Source: VMCP01 sp964527775
GTDB lineage: Bacteria > Bacteroidota > Bacteroidia > NS11-12g > UBA955
NCBI GenBank assembly: GCA_964527775.1
Contig: CAZGQS010000005.1
Location: 1 to 64,000, forward strand
Direction: 5' to 3'
DNA: 64,000 nt
The notes under the pieces: generated by a model
Databases searched by the model: none
Seen by the model: only the letters and a program-made list of their open reading frames with translations
What the model was told of the DNA's origin: nothing
Program-made: the position numbers and the translations under genes
Shown: one piece after another, positions 31,393-40,008 of the stretch
Layout of the letters: every line of letters starts with the position of its first letter
How positions within the stretch are numbered: the stretch's first letter is position 1

Positions 31393-32754
31393 ATGCAAAA
31401 AAGTGCTTTGGTATTACGGATTTTCACTTTGGTTTTTTCTTTTGTTTCTGGGGGACATTTATTCGGTCAAGGAATCATGGGAGAGGGTAGCTCTTCATCG
31501 GTTCTCAGTCAACCCAATCGGCCATTGCCACCGCTTGATAAAACAAATCTGGGTGAAATCTCCTATTACGACATCACTCAAGAATTGCTTGACTCTCTCC
31601 GTAGCAGATACAGACTTCAAAAAACACCTTATTACAAGGTGAAAATGTCAATTGGGAATTTTTCAGAATCAGGGGTATTAAGACAGCAGGTTTATTTGGG
31701 ATTTGGTTCAGCGAAAGCAAATGACAAGGTCTTTCGTATGAAACGGAATTTAGTCAAAGGGAAGCTCATTGCAGTAGATTCACATGGAGTCTACCTCTAT
31801 CAGAAGTCAGCAAAAAAAATGGGATTTGTACCATATACTGATATTTGGTATATCAGAAGAGGAAATACAAGTTCAGATAAAATAATTCGAGATGCAAGCG
31901 CAATCATTGGTACTACAACTCTTATTGGAATGGGAGCTGGAATTGCAGAAGGGGAGTTAGATTATGTACCACTCGGGGCTATAATTGGTGGGTTCGTAGG
32001 TGCTTTCCTTTCACCGTTTGTCATAGTTCCAGATTTGATTTATCATGAACTTCAAAATACTTCAAAGCGCATAAAATTCCGTATAAATTACCGCAGTGAT
32101 AAGATGACTGATTACATTGCGATGGTAGAAAAAGACCGTTACCGCTATGGTAAGCGCATTATGTATCATGAGTTTCCGGGTTCTAACAATTCCACTATTG
32201 ATCAGGATCAACCAGTAATCAGCGATCAGCCTTCTTCCACGAGCCACGAGCCAATTGCTAAAGACCAAGAGCCAGTAATCAGCGTTCAGCCTTCAGCTAA
32301 CAGCCAACAGCCAATTGCTAAAGACCAAGATCCAATATCCAAAGACCAACAACCAATATCCAAAGACCAAAATCCAATAGTTTTACCACCCTTCAAATCG
32401 GGTAAATACATTTCTGCTGCTTGGATGATTCAAGGGTTTGAATCGAAGTTTGTAAATGTGCAACGTATGCTCAAGACGTTTCCAGATTTGAGGAACAGTC
32501 AATTGACAGATGCCGATAAAGCACTTTTTAAGAATTCTGATGAAGTAAAATATGCAGCAATGCTTATTTGTACCCCTTTGGGATTTGATTTCAGTAAAGC
32601 GGTAGCATTGAATGAAAGCCAAGCAAATGACCTCACACAATTGTTGCCTTATTACAACGTTCAAGTTGTTAATGGTCAAACGGTAATTAAGTCAAGTGGA
32701 TTGACTAGAATTGACGAAGTGAATTTGGAATTCCTTTACAAGTTGATGAAATAA
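31393..32754 (+). CDS. Exported protein with a heptad-repeat insert, function unknown
   Basis: A signal peptide (ending LFGQ near residue 26) is followed by a domain with two hydrophobic Gly-rich stretches (IIGTTTLIGMGAGIAEG, GAIIGGFVGAFLSPF near 176-213) that may insert in a membrane. Residues about 270-330 are Gln/Pro/Asp-rich 7-residue repeats (QPIAKDQ, DPISKDQ, QPISKDQ) encoded by a heptanucleotide array. The C-terminal 120 residues form a separate helical domain. No family recognised. The end is convergent with the GH65 gene, with both stop codons in one hairpin. Confidence 0.6.
   Translation: MQKSALVLRIFTLVFSFVSGGHLFGQGIMGEGSSSSVLSQPNRPLPPLDKTNLGEISYYDITQELLDSLRSRYRLQKTPYYKVKMSIGNFSESGVLRQQVYLGFGSAKANDKVFRMKRNLVKGKLIAVDSHGVYLYQKSAKKMGFVPYTDIWYIRRGNTSSDKIIRDASAIIGTTTLIGMGAGIAEGELDYVPLGAIIGGFVGAFLSPFVIVPDLIYHELQNTSKRIKFRINYRSDKMTDYIAMVEKDRYRYGKRIMYHEFPGSNNSTIDQDQPVISDQPSSTSHEPIAKDQEPVISVQPSANSQQPIAKDQDPISKDQQPISKDQNPIVLPPFKSGKYISAAWMIQGFESKFVNVQRMLKTFPDLRNSQLTDADKALFKNSDEVKYAAMLICTPLGFDFSKAVALNESQANDLTQLLPYYNVQVVNGQTVIKSSGLTRIDEVNLEFLYKLMK
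32201..32383. repeat. Heptanucleotide array inside the 31393 gene
   Basis: Units such as CCAATAT, CCAAAGA, CAGCGAT and GAGCCAC repeat mostly in 7-nt steps, read in frame as QPISKDQ-type peptides. CCAAAGA is the complement of the TCTTTGG words at 95-122. One unit has slipped: two CAGTAATCAGCG copies are 60 nt apart. Confidence 0.8.
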
Positions 32755-32763
32755 ATCATCAAC
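32742..32763. terminator. Hairpin over two convergent stop codons
   Basis: GTTGATGA (32742-32749) and TCATCAAC (32756-32763) are perfectly complementary, with loop AATAAA. The TAA of the plus-strand gene and the TGA of the GH65 gene both lie inside it. No long T run follows, so its strength as a terminator is uncertain. Confidence 0.5.
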
Positions 32764-35065
32764 GAGTGAATACATGTGTCTGAGCAGCCTCTAAATGATG
32801 TGGCTGATCATACAAACTGAATTCAATGGAAGATTCACCGAGATTGCTGATGACAATTTGTTTCTCAGAAACCTCAATGTTTACAGGTTGATTGTTGTAT
32901 AGGATTTTGAAAGCGTATTTCTTCCATTCCTTTGGTAGGTTGGGAGAAAGTTGAAGGTGTTGATTCTTGATTCTCAATCCCCCGAAACCCTGAACAATGC
33001 TCAAATAACTACCAGCCATGGAGGTGATGTGTAGACCGTCTTCGGTGTCGTTGTTATAATTATCTAGGTCTAGTCTGGCAGTACGCAGGTACATCTCATA
33101 CGCTTTGTCGTATTGTCCAATTTTGGCAGCCAAGATACTATGAACACAAGGACTTAACGAACTTTCATGAACGGTGAAGGGTTCGTAGAAGAGGAAATTT
33201 CGTTTGTGAGTTTCTATGTCAAAGTCGTCTTCGAAGAAATATAGGCCTTGAAGAACGTCTGCTTGTTTGATGTAGACGCTTCTCAAAATGCGATCCCAGC
33301 TCCATTTTTGGTTTAGGGGTCTATCAACAGCGGGAAGGTCATTTACGGGAATGAGCTCTTTGTCTAAAAAGCCATCGTGTTGAACGTAAACTTTTTCTTG
33401 CTCATCGAAGGGAAGGTACATGTTTTGGATGATGTGTTCCCATTTTTGAAGTTCAGATGCTGCATCAAAGGAGGTCTTTCGTCCAATTTCTGCGAAGATT
33501 TGAGGGAATTTGGATTGCAAGAATTCAGTAGCTTCTTTGGTGTATTTTAGGCACCACATGGCTATGTAACTCGTGTACCAGTTGTTATTTACGTTGTTTT
33601 CGTATTCGTTGGGGCCGGTAACGCCGTGCATTTCGTAACGTTGTTTACGGGTGTTCCAATGAACGCGTTGAGCCCAGAAACGGCTGATTCCCAAGAGGAC
33701 TTCAAATCCGCCTTCGGCGAGATAGGTGCGATCTCCAGTGTGCTCAATGTAGTTGTAAATGGCGTATGCAATGGCACCGTTTCGGTGAATTTCTTCGAAG
33801 GTAATTTCCCATTCGTTGTGACACTCTTCACCGTTCATGGTAACCATGGGGTACAAAGCTGCACCGTTGTTGAAGCCCAGTTTTGAGGCATTTTCAATGG
33901 CCTTATCTAGTTGTTTATATCGGTAAACCAGAAGTTGTTTTGATATGCTAGAATGGCTTGAAACGAGGTAGAAGGGGAGGCAGTATGCTTCGGTGTCCCA
34001 ATAGGTACTTCCGCCGTATTTTTCTCCGGTGAAACCTTTCGGGCCAATATTCAATCTTGGGTCATCACCGCAATATGTTTGGTTTAGGTGATAGATGTTG
34101 AATCGAACAGCTTGTTGTGCAGCGTCATCACCTTCCACGACTACATCGTGGTTGTTCCACTTTTCGTTCCAAGCTTTTGAGCTCATTTCGAGGTGAGATT
34201 CAAAAGTGGAGGAAGCCATTTTCTTCACGGCATTTTTTGCATGAATTAAGACGGCATCGTTTGGATGGTTGAAGTTGCTCGCTGAGATGACGTGTTTTAC
34301 GAAAACGAATTCATGTCCCCCGGAAAGAGAAAAAGAATAAGTGCTTTCAGCATATTTCGATTTTACTGCGTGCTGTGGTTCGGGCGAAAAAGCTTCGCCG
34401 TCAAGGAAAAACTGAGCCACACAAGAAGTTGCCAAGAGCCAATCGAGTTTTTTCGTGCGCACCAACAAGTGGAGCTCGTTGGAAGTACTTTCTTGGTTCT
34501 CTTCGAGCCAGAACTTCTCGTCGTAATTGCTGTCTTTGTTGGATATATCGCCGTCAAGATAGTTTGTTAATGAAACCTCGCAATTTTGGTTGGTCTTAAC
34601 GCGGTATCGGAGCGCGGAATATTCTTTGTTGATGAGGCTGTAAAAACGGGTTGATTCAATGGTGACTTCAATGCCGTTGTTTAAAGTGATGGTACTTCGG
34701 CGGTTCAATACGCCGTTGTACATATCTAGTTCGCGATAGAACTGATGGATGGTTGCATTATTTAAATCAACCACTTCATTATTGATTTTTAATACAATGC
34801 CACTCCAGTAGGTACTGTTGATGACCTTAGCGAAGTACTCGGGGTAACCGTTTTTCCACCAGCCAACACGGGTTTTATCTGGGTAGTAAACTCCACCTAC
34901 GTAGGTGCCTTGAAGCGTATGCCCGGTGTAGGTTTCTTCTAAATTGGCTCGCTGTCCCATCATGCCATTTCCTATGGCAAAAACGCTTTCAGCGACTTCG
35001 TTGTATTGAGGGTCAAAACCTTCTTCAATGACCTTCCAAGGGTGAACTTTGAAATAGGATTTCAT
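32759..35065 (-). CDS. Glycoside hydrolase family 65 disaccharide phosphorylase
   Basis: 768-aa GH65 enzyme. Catalytic acid Glu487 lies in GVTGPNEYENNVNNNWYTS, and the aglycone-site STYWDTEAY (353-361) is typical. GH65 members invertingly phosphorolyse alpha-glucosides (maltose, trehalose, kojibiose, nigerose) to beta-glucose-1-phosphate plus a sugar. Context supports a phosphorylase: beta-phosphoglucomutase lies 18 nt upstream in the same operon and uses the product. No signal peptide is seen, so it acts in the cytoplasm on imported disaccharide. Maltose is the commonest substrate but the loop that fixes specificity cannot be judged here. Confidence 0.9.
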   Translation of the reverse strand: MKSYFKVHPWKVIEEGFDPQYNEVAESVFAIGNGMMGQRANLEETYTGHTLQGTYVGGVYYPDKTRVGWWKNGYPEYFAKVINSTYWSGIVLKINNEVVDLNNATIHQFYRELDMYNGVLNRRSTITLNNGIEVTIESTRFYSLINKEYSALRYRVKTNQNCEVSLTNYLDGDISNKDSNYDEKFWLEENQESTSNELHLLVRTKKLDWLLATSCVAQFFLDGEAFSPEPQHAVKSKYAESTYSFSLSGGHEFVFVKHVISASNFNHPNDAVLIHAKNAVKKMASSTFESHLEMSSKAWNEKWNNHDVVVEGDDAAQQAVRFNIYHLNQTYCGDDPRLNIGPKGFTGEKYGGSTYWDTEAYCLPFYLVSSHSSISKQLLVYRYKQLDKAIENASKLGFNNGAALYPMVTMNGEECHNEWEITFEEIHRNGAIAYAIYNYIEHTGDRTYLAEGGFEVLLGISRFWAQRVHWNTRKQRYEMHGVTGPNEYENNVNNNWYTSYIAMWCLKYTKEATEFLQSKFPQIFAEIGRKTSFDAASELQKWEHIIQNMYLPFDEQEKVYVQHDGFLDKELIPVNDLPAVDRPLNQKWSWDRILRSVYIKQADVLQGLYFFEDDFDIETHKRNFLFYEPFTVHESSLSPCVHSILAAKIGQYDKAYEMYLRTARLDLDNYNNDTEDGLHITSMAGSYLSIVQGFGGLRIKNQHLQLSPNLPKEWKKYAFKILYNNQPVNIEVSEKQIVISNLGESSIEFSLYDQPHHLEAAQTHVFTR

Positions 35066-35083
35066 GGAAATAAATGAGTGTGT

Positions 35084-35725
35084 TTAATTCAAATAGGTTT
35101 GAAAATCGTAATTGCCGAGATTGGAAACGTATTCATCGGCAAGGGGTAGGTCTTGGGGGATACCAACCCCAACAGTATACATGTTGGCCGCTTTTGCAGC
35201 TTGAATTCCAGATAGACTGTCTTCAAAAACGATGCAATTTTCTGGTGCAATATTCAACAGTTCAGCAGCTTTCAAAAAGGTTTCGGGATGAGGTTTTCCG
35301 TTGGTGACGGTTGAAGCATCTACAATTCCCTTAAAAGCGTCTATTAATCCAACTTTTGAGAGCACCAAACGCGCATTCTTACTGGCAGAACCAAGGGCAA
35401 GAGGAATGTTGTATCTCACGGCGCGTTCAAAAAACTCACGCACTCCAGGAAGTAGATCTTTGGAGTTCATGGTTTCAACGAGTTCAAGATACCAACCGTT
35501 TTTACGGTCTAGGTCTCTATTGAATTGATCTGGATTGAGAACACGACCGGCCCATTCCAAAATCAATTTAAGGGAGTCAGCGCGTGAAACACCTTTGAGT
35601 TGTTCGTTATGTTCATGAGTGAGAAGAAGGTCATATTCTGCTGCAAGCCTTTTCCACGCTTTGTAATGGAATTCAGCGGTATCGCAAATTACGCCGTCTA
35701 GGTCAAGGATGATTCCTTGTTTCAT
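35084..35725 (-). CDS. pgmB: Beta-phosphoglucomutase (HAD superfamily)
   Basis: HAD-type mutase, converting beta-glucose-1-phosphate to glucose-6-phosphate. The nucleophile motif ILDLDGVICDTAEFHY (7-22; Asp9, acid/base Asp11), cap motif GVSRADSLKLIL (45-56), SASKNAR (motif II), Lys in GKPHPETF and the final acidic VFEDSLSGIQAA are all visible. Length 213 aa is standard. It lies between the GH65 phosphorylase and the sugar-kinase genes, overlapping the latter by 4 nt. Confidence 0.93.
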   Translation of the reverse strand: MKQGIILDLDGVICDTAEFHYKAWKRLAAEYDLLLTHEHNEQLKGVSRADSLKLILEWAGRVLNPDQFNRDLDRKNGWYLELVETMNSKDLLPGVREFFERAVRYNIPLALGSASKNARLVLSKVGLIDAFKGIVDASTVTNGKPHPETFLKAAELLNIAPENCIVFEDSLSGIQAAKAANMYTVGVGIPQDLPLADEYVSNLGNYDFQTYLN

Positions 35726-36579
35726 GCGTGAACGCCCAATTTTTTCAAATGGTAATCCACAAGATTAACTACGGGTTCGCTGGTGATTACACCAATGTTT
35801 AAACGGTGAATCTTGCAAGCTTCACGGAGTAAATCTTGGAAGTGGAACGCTACAGATCCCACAAAATGCACGGGCACGTCTTTGTGGTTCTCGTATTTCC
35901 AAATATGTATGTTGATGAATTTGCTGAACCCGTTATAAATGAAATCACGCACCCATTTACTGTCGCGGTTATCGCTTAAAAAGCGCATAAAAGACGCCAA
36001 GTAAACATTGGGATTGGGTTTGTTATAAACAGCTTCAAAAATAGATTCTTTGGTTAATTGATAACGATCAATAAGTCCTTGGTGGATTTTCTCGGGAAGT
36101 TCATGGTACAAGAACATTCTGAGAAGTTCTTTGCCGTAAAATGTTCCTCCGGCTTCGTCGCCCAATACATAACCTAATGCAGGAACTTCTTCGTAGATGT
36201 CTTGTCCGTCGAAATAGCAAGAGTTAGAACCAGTACCCATGATGCAGGCAATACCGGGTTCATCTCCGCAAGTAGCGTAAACGGCACCCGTTAAATCATG
36301 GTCAACGGTTATTTCTGCATGAGTGAATACGCGTTTTAGGGCTTCTTCTACAACTGCATTTCTGGTGGGATGGCTAGCGCCGGCACCGTAGAAATATACG
36401 TGCTGCACTTGTGGTGCTAAAGCAGAGAGCTCGGTATTTTTTCTTATCTCACTTTCTATAAGGTCAGTGGGGTGAAAAAATGGGTTAAATCCCATGGTAT
36501 GGTAGGTTGATCTTTTCTCCGAACCATCGGTGAAAACCCAGTCACATTTGGTGCTTCCGCTATCTGCTACGAGTAACAT
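35722..36579 (-). CDS. BadF/BadG-type sugar kinase (GlcNAc kinase-like)
   Basis: ASKHA-fold ATPase of 285 aa. The phosphate-1 loop LLVADSGSTKCDWVF (2-16), VDHDLTGAVYAT with the catalytic Asp, the phosphate-2 loop IMGTGSNSC and the GDEAGGTFYGKELL segment match the BadF/N-acetylglucosamine kinase family. In this operon it could phosphorylate the free glucose released by the phosphorylase, or an amino sugar; specificity is unknown. It is the first gene of the three-gene operon and its upstream region carries inverted repeats shared with the divergent NUDIX regulator. Confidence 0.82.
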   Translation of the reverse strand: MLLVADSGSTKCDWVFTDGSEKRSTYHTMGFNPFFHPTDLIESEIRKNTELSALAPQVQHVYFYGAGASHPTRNAVVEEALKRVFTHAEITVDHDLTGAVYATCGDEPGIACIMGTGSNSCYFDGQDIYEEVPALGYVLGDEAGGTFYGKELLRMFLYHELPEKIHQGLIDRYQLTKESIFEAVYNKPNPNVYLASFMRFLSDNRDSKWVRDFIYNGFSKFINIHIWKYENHKDVPVHFVGSVAFHFQDLLREACKIHRLNIGVITSEPVVNLVDYHLKKLGVHA

Positions 36580-36583
36580 AATT

Positions 36584-36600
36584 ATTGTGTTAAGTACAAT
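36584..36600. promoter_or_regulatory. Candidate operator, inverted repeat ATTGT-N7-ACAAT
   Basis: ATTGT (36584-36588) and ACAAT (36596-36600) are 7 nt apart. It overlaps a minus-strand -7-like TATAATTG (36604-36597) and lies just upstream of the sugar-kinase ATG, a position suited to repression. Confidence 0.4.
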
Positions 36601-36635
36601 TATAGGTAAATTTTGTCACGCAATTTAGTAATTTA

Positions 36636-36664
36636 TTAATTAGTGTCAAAAAAACACTTATTAA
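36636..36664. promoter_or_regulatory. Candidate operator, 29-bp inverted repeat
   Basis: Arms TTAATTAGTGT (36636-36646) and ACACTTATTAA (36654-36664) pair in 10 of 11 positions around a 7-nt centre. The 5-bp core arms and 7-nt spacer equal those of the site at 36584. It lies mid-way between the sugar operon and the NUDIX regulator. Confidence 0.5.
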
Positions 36665-36735
36665 AATAGGGCATGTTTTTTTCGAATACCCAATACACAT
36701 TTGTGAACGGAAAGTTTCATCCGTAAAAAATTAAA

Positions 36736-36743
36736 TATCTTTG
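36736..36743 (+). promoter_or_regulatory. -7 promoter element TATCTTTG of the NUDIX regulator gene
   Basis: TATCTTTG, 10 nt before ATG 36754, matches TAnnTTTG. Confidence 0.55.
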
Positions 36744-36753
36744 CTCTGAATTT

Positions 36754-37524
36754 ATGAGCTTGAACCCGTCAATCAACCCCCACGTTTCTACTGACTGTGT
36801 CATCTTTGGTTTTAGTCAAGATACGCTCAGGTTGCTATTAATTCGCAGAAGTATTCCCAATAGGCTTACCGATGTTAACGACATACATTATGCATTGCCG
36901 GGAGATTTGGTTCGTGATGATGAAGATTTAGACAAAGCGGCAAACAGAGTCTTATCTGAACTTACAGGGTTAAAGGGAATTTATCTTGAGCAATTCCATT
37001 CATTTGGAGATCCTTTGCGTGTTACAAAACCAAAGGATAGATCTTGGTTGGAAAGTGTAAGACAAGATCCAGATGCTCGAGTAATAACTGTTGCCTATAT
37101 GGCCTTAATTGATGCAAATAAGGCAGTTTTACAACCCGGTTCATTTTCAAAAGAGGCCGTTTGGTTGCCCATTTCGGAAGTGCCAGAATTGGCTTTTGAC
37201 CATAATGAAATTTTCGAGAATGCCCTTAAAGCATTGAAGGAAAAGGTTCAAATTCAACCCATTGGGTTTGAATTGTTGCCAGAAAAGTTCACCATGAGTC
37301 AATTGCAATCTCTTTATGAAACCATCTTAGAGAGAGATCTTGACAAACGTAATTTTAGACGAAAAATGTTGAATAGTGGGGTATTGATACCACTATCAGA
37401 GAAACAATTGGGCGTGAGCAATAAACCAGCCCGTTTCTATTCATTCAACCGCGATTTATTTGAAAATTCGGAGAATAGATATTTAAATCTTCGAATGGAT
37501 GGTAGTTTTTCACTCTTCGGTTGA
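36754..37524 (+). CDS. NUDIX-fold transcriptional regulator (NrtR/AraR type)
   Basis: N-terminal NUDIX fold: DCVIFGFSQDTLRLLLIRRS, then LPGDLVRDDEDLDKAANRVLSELTGLKGIYLEQFHSFG, given as DLDKAANRVLSELTG (50-64) and LEQFHSFG. The catalytic REUxEE core of the Nudix box is replaced by NRVLSEL, so hydrolysis is unlikely. The C-terminal 80 residues are a winged helix (MSQLQSLYETILERDLDKRNFRRKML, in part). This layout is that of the NrtR family and of the Bacteroides arabinose regulator AraR. It stands divergent to the disaccharide operon with inverted repeats between, so it probably controls that operon in response to a sugar phosphate. Confidence 0.85.
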   Translation: MSLNPSINPHVSTDCVIFGFSQDTLRLLLIRRSIPNRLTDVNDIHYALPGDLVRDDEDLDKAANRVLSELTGLKGIYLEQFHSFGDPLRVTKPKDRSWLESVRQDPDARVITVAYMALIDANKAVLQPGSFSKEAVWLPISEVPELAFDHNEIFENALKALKEKVQIQPIGFELLPEKFTMSQLQSLYETILERDLDKRNFRRKMLNSGVLIPLSEKQLGVSNKPARFYSFNRDLFENSENRYLNLRMDGSFSLFG

Positions 37525-37530
37525 TTTTCG

Positions 37531-37538
37531 TACCTTTG
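37531..37538 (+). promoter_or_regulatory. -7 promoter element TACCTTTG of the ABC-F gene
   Basis: TACCTTTG lies 20 nt before ATG 37559. Confidence 0.55.
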
Positions 37539-37558
37539 CAACTCATTTTTGATTATTC

Positions 37559-39175
37559 ATGCTAACAGTATCCAATATTTCCCTCAGATTTGGGAAACGC
37601 GTTCTTTTTGAGGATGTTAATTTAAAGTTCACCCGTGGAAATTGCTATGGTATCATTGGTGCCAACGGGGCCGGTAAGTCTACATTTTTAAAGATTTTGT
37701 CAGGGGAAATTGAGCCAAATACGGGTTCAATTGATCTTGAACCTGGTAAGAGAATGACGGTGTTGAAGCAGAACCACTTTGAATTTGATGAATTCCCTGT
37801 TTTAGAAACCGTTATGCGTGGTCACCAAGTTCTTTGGAACATCATGCAAGAAAAAGATGCTCTTTATGCAAAAGAAGATTTTTCTGAGGAAGATGGCATT
37901 AGAGCCTCTGAATTGGAAGGTGAATTTGCAGAAATGGATGGTTGGAACGCCGAAAGCGATGCTGCAACACTGTTGAGTAACTTAGGAATTCCTGAAGACA
38001 CCCATTACAGATTGGTGAAAGAACTCAACGGAAACCAAAAGGTGAGGGTGTTGATTGCTCAAGCTCTTTTTGGAAATCCTGACGTTCTTCTAATGGACGA
38101 GCCTACCAACGACCTTGACGTTGAAACCATTCGTTGGCTAGAAGACTTCCTTGCCGAATTTGAAAATACGGTTTTGGTTGTCAGTCACGACCGACATTTC
38201 CTAGACAACGTTTGTACACACGTTTGTGATATCGATTACAGTAGAATCAAAATCTTTTCAGGTAGTTACACTTTTTGGTATCAAAGTTCTCAGTTGGCCT
38301 TGCGTCAGCGCTCTGACCAAAATAAGAAGGCCGAAGAGAAAAAGAAAGAACTGCAAGACTTTATTGCACGCTTTAGTGCCAACGTGGCAAAGAGCAGACA
38401 GGCAACTGCCCGTAAGAAGATGTTGGATAAATTAGATATTGAAGAAATTCAACCATCTACTAGAAAGTATCCCGGTATCTTCTTCAAACAAAACAGAGAA
38501 GTTGGAGATCAGATTTTGACCGTTGAAAATTTGTCTTTTAAAGCAGAGAATGGTCAATATTTGTACAAAGACCTCAATTTTACTGTACATAAGGGTGATA
38601 AAATTGCCTTTATTTCTCGTAATACCTTGGCTTTGAATACGTTATTTAAGTCTATGTGGGGCGATGCTAAAAATGCAACCGGTGAATTAAATTGGGGTGT
38701 AACCGTAACCATGAGCTATCTTCCAAATGAAAACAGTGAGTACTTTACTGAAAAAATCAATTTGGTTGATTGGTTGAGACAGTATTCTGTAGAGAAAGAT
38801 GAAACATACATTCGCGGCTTCTTAGGTAGAATGCTTTTCAGCGGTGAAGAGACTCAAAAAATGTGTACTGTTCTATCAGGAGGCGAAAAAGTGCGTTGCA
38901 TGCTCAGTAAAATGATGCTCGAGTGTCCCAATGTGGCTTTGTTTGATGAACCTACCAACCACTTAGATTTGGAAAGTATTCAGGCGTTGAACAACGGTAT
39001 GAAAGACTTTGCAGGGGTGATTTTATTCCATTCACATGACCAAGAGGTAATGTCGTCTATTGCCAATAGAATCATTGAAATAGGTCCTAATGGAATGATT
39101 GATAAATATATGAATTACGAGGAGTACGCGGAAGATGCATCTGTTAAAGCACGAAGACTTGAAATTTATGCTTAA
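37559..39175 (+). CDS. ABC-F family ATPase (YbiT-like)
   Basis: Two ABC domains joined by a charged linker, no membrane segments: a ribosome-associated ABC-F protein. The first domain is complete: Walker A IGANGAGKSTF (33-43), signature LNGNQKVRVL (degraded LSGGQ) and Walker B VLLMDEPTND. The linker is the Lys/Glu-rich helix around residues 245-300. In the second domain the Walker A position reads FISRNTLALNTLF, without the GxxGxGKS/T lysine, while its signature LSGGEKVRCM and Walker B VALFDEPTNH are intact. This asymmetry seems to be shared by Bacteroidota YbiT-like proteins. It ends 13 nt before the FKBP gene. Confidence 0.85.
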   Translation: MLTVSNISLRFGKRVLFEDVNLKFTRGNCYGIIGANGAGKSTFLKILSGEIEPNTGSIDLEPGKRMTVLKQNHFEFDEFPVLETVMRGHQVLWNIMQEKDALYAKEDFSEEDGIRASELEGEFAEMDGWNAESDAATLLSNLGIPEDTHYRLVKELNGNQKVRVLIAQALFGNPDVLLMDEPTNDLDVETIRWLEDFLAEFENTVLVVSHDRHFLDNVCTHVCDIDYSRIKIFSGSYTFWYQSSQLALRQRSDQNKKAEEKKKELQDFIARFSANVAKSRQATARKKMLDKLDIEEIQPSTRKYPGIFFKQNREVGDQILTVENLSFKAENGQYLYKDLNFTVHKGDKIAFISRNTLALNTLFKSMWGDAKNATGELNWGVTVTMSYLPNENSEYFTEKINLVDWLRQYSVEKDETYIRGFLGRMLFSGEETQKMCTVLSGGEKVRCMLSKMMLECPNVALFDEPTNHLDLESIQALNNGMKDFAGVILFHSHDQEVMSSIANRIIEIGPNGMIDKYMNYEEYAEDASVKARRLEIYA

Positions 39176-39188
39176 AATTGAAAATAAA

Positions 39189-39941
39189 ATGAAACCTAAT
39201 TATACATTTTTTGCTTTGTCAGCGGTGTTGGCATTAGCAAGTTGCGGAGGTGATATTGACGCAAGCAAAAACCCTTCTACTTCATTAGATTCTTTCAGTT
39301 ACTCGGTGGGAGTTGATTTGGCCAAGAATTTTAAAAATCAAGCCATCACTGAAATCGATTTTGGATCTTTGGTTAGAGGTATTCAAGACGGATTAGCAAA
39401 AGATAGCGGATTTGCTATTTCTGAAGAAAAACTTCAAGATGTACAACGCAGCTACGTTACCTCTATTCAGGCGAAAAGAATGAAAGAGATTCAACAAGAA
39501 ACCAAAGAAATTTTAACTGCATTTGGTAAAGAATCTGGGGTAACACAATTGCCAAGCAAAGGATATTACAAACAAATCAAAGCGGGTAACGGTCCATCTC
39601 CACAATCATACGATACCATTGAGTGTAGATTCATTGCCAAAGACGGCAAGGGAAAAGTATTGTTTGAAAATACCAAAGAGCCTGCTCCATTTAGAGGTGT
39701 GGTTACATCATTGAATTTGTTACCCTTGGAAGAGGCATTGATGAAAACAGCCGCTGGCGGAAAATTCCAAGTGAAATTATCGAATGAATTGAATCCTGTA
39801 ATGGCTCGTTCTTCTCGTTCTTTTGATGCCATGTATGGAATCACTGATTTTGAAGTTGAATTGATCAGTGTTAAAGCCGGATTGCCTCCTGCGCCAGGTG
39901 CAACAGCACAAGGCCCTGCTCAAGCAAACGGCCCGCAATAA
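39189..39941 (+). CDS. FKBP-type peptidyl-prolyl isomerase lipoprotein
   Basis: Start ATG 39189 (MKPNYTFFALSAVLALASC) gives a clean lipoprotein signal, lipobox LALASC, Cys19; an upstream in-frame ATG at 39135 lies inside the ABC-F gene and spoils the signal. Residues about 35-115 are the FKBP N-terminal dimerisation helices (DSFSYSVGVDLAKNFK). The C-terminal FKBP domain (SKGYYKQIKAGNG, then FRGVV, LEEALMKTAAGGKFQV, FEVELISV) is recognisable but several active-site aromatics are not. It would fold envelope proteins. Ends in an Ala/Pro/Gln-rich tail. Confidence 0.82.
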   Translation: MKPNYTFFALSAVLALASCGGDIDASKNPSTSLDSFSYSVGVDLAKNFKNQAITEIDFGSLVRGIQDGLAKDSGFAISEEKLQDVQRSYVTSIQAKRMKEIQQETKEILTAFGKESGVTQLPSKGYYKQIKAGNGPSPQSYDTIECRFIAKDGKGKVLFENTKEPAPFRGVVTSLNLLPLEEALMKTAAGGKFQVKLSNELNPVMARSSRSFDAMYGITDFEVELISVKAGLPPAPGATAQGPAQANGPQ

Positions 39942-40008
39942 TTTGCCATTGAATTCAATGCGTTGAAATGCATTGAAATTGGCACGATTTTTTCTTGTTA
40001 ATTAACAC

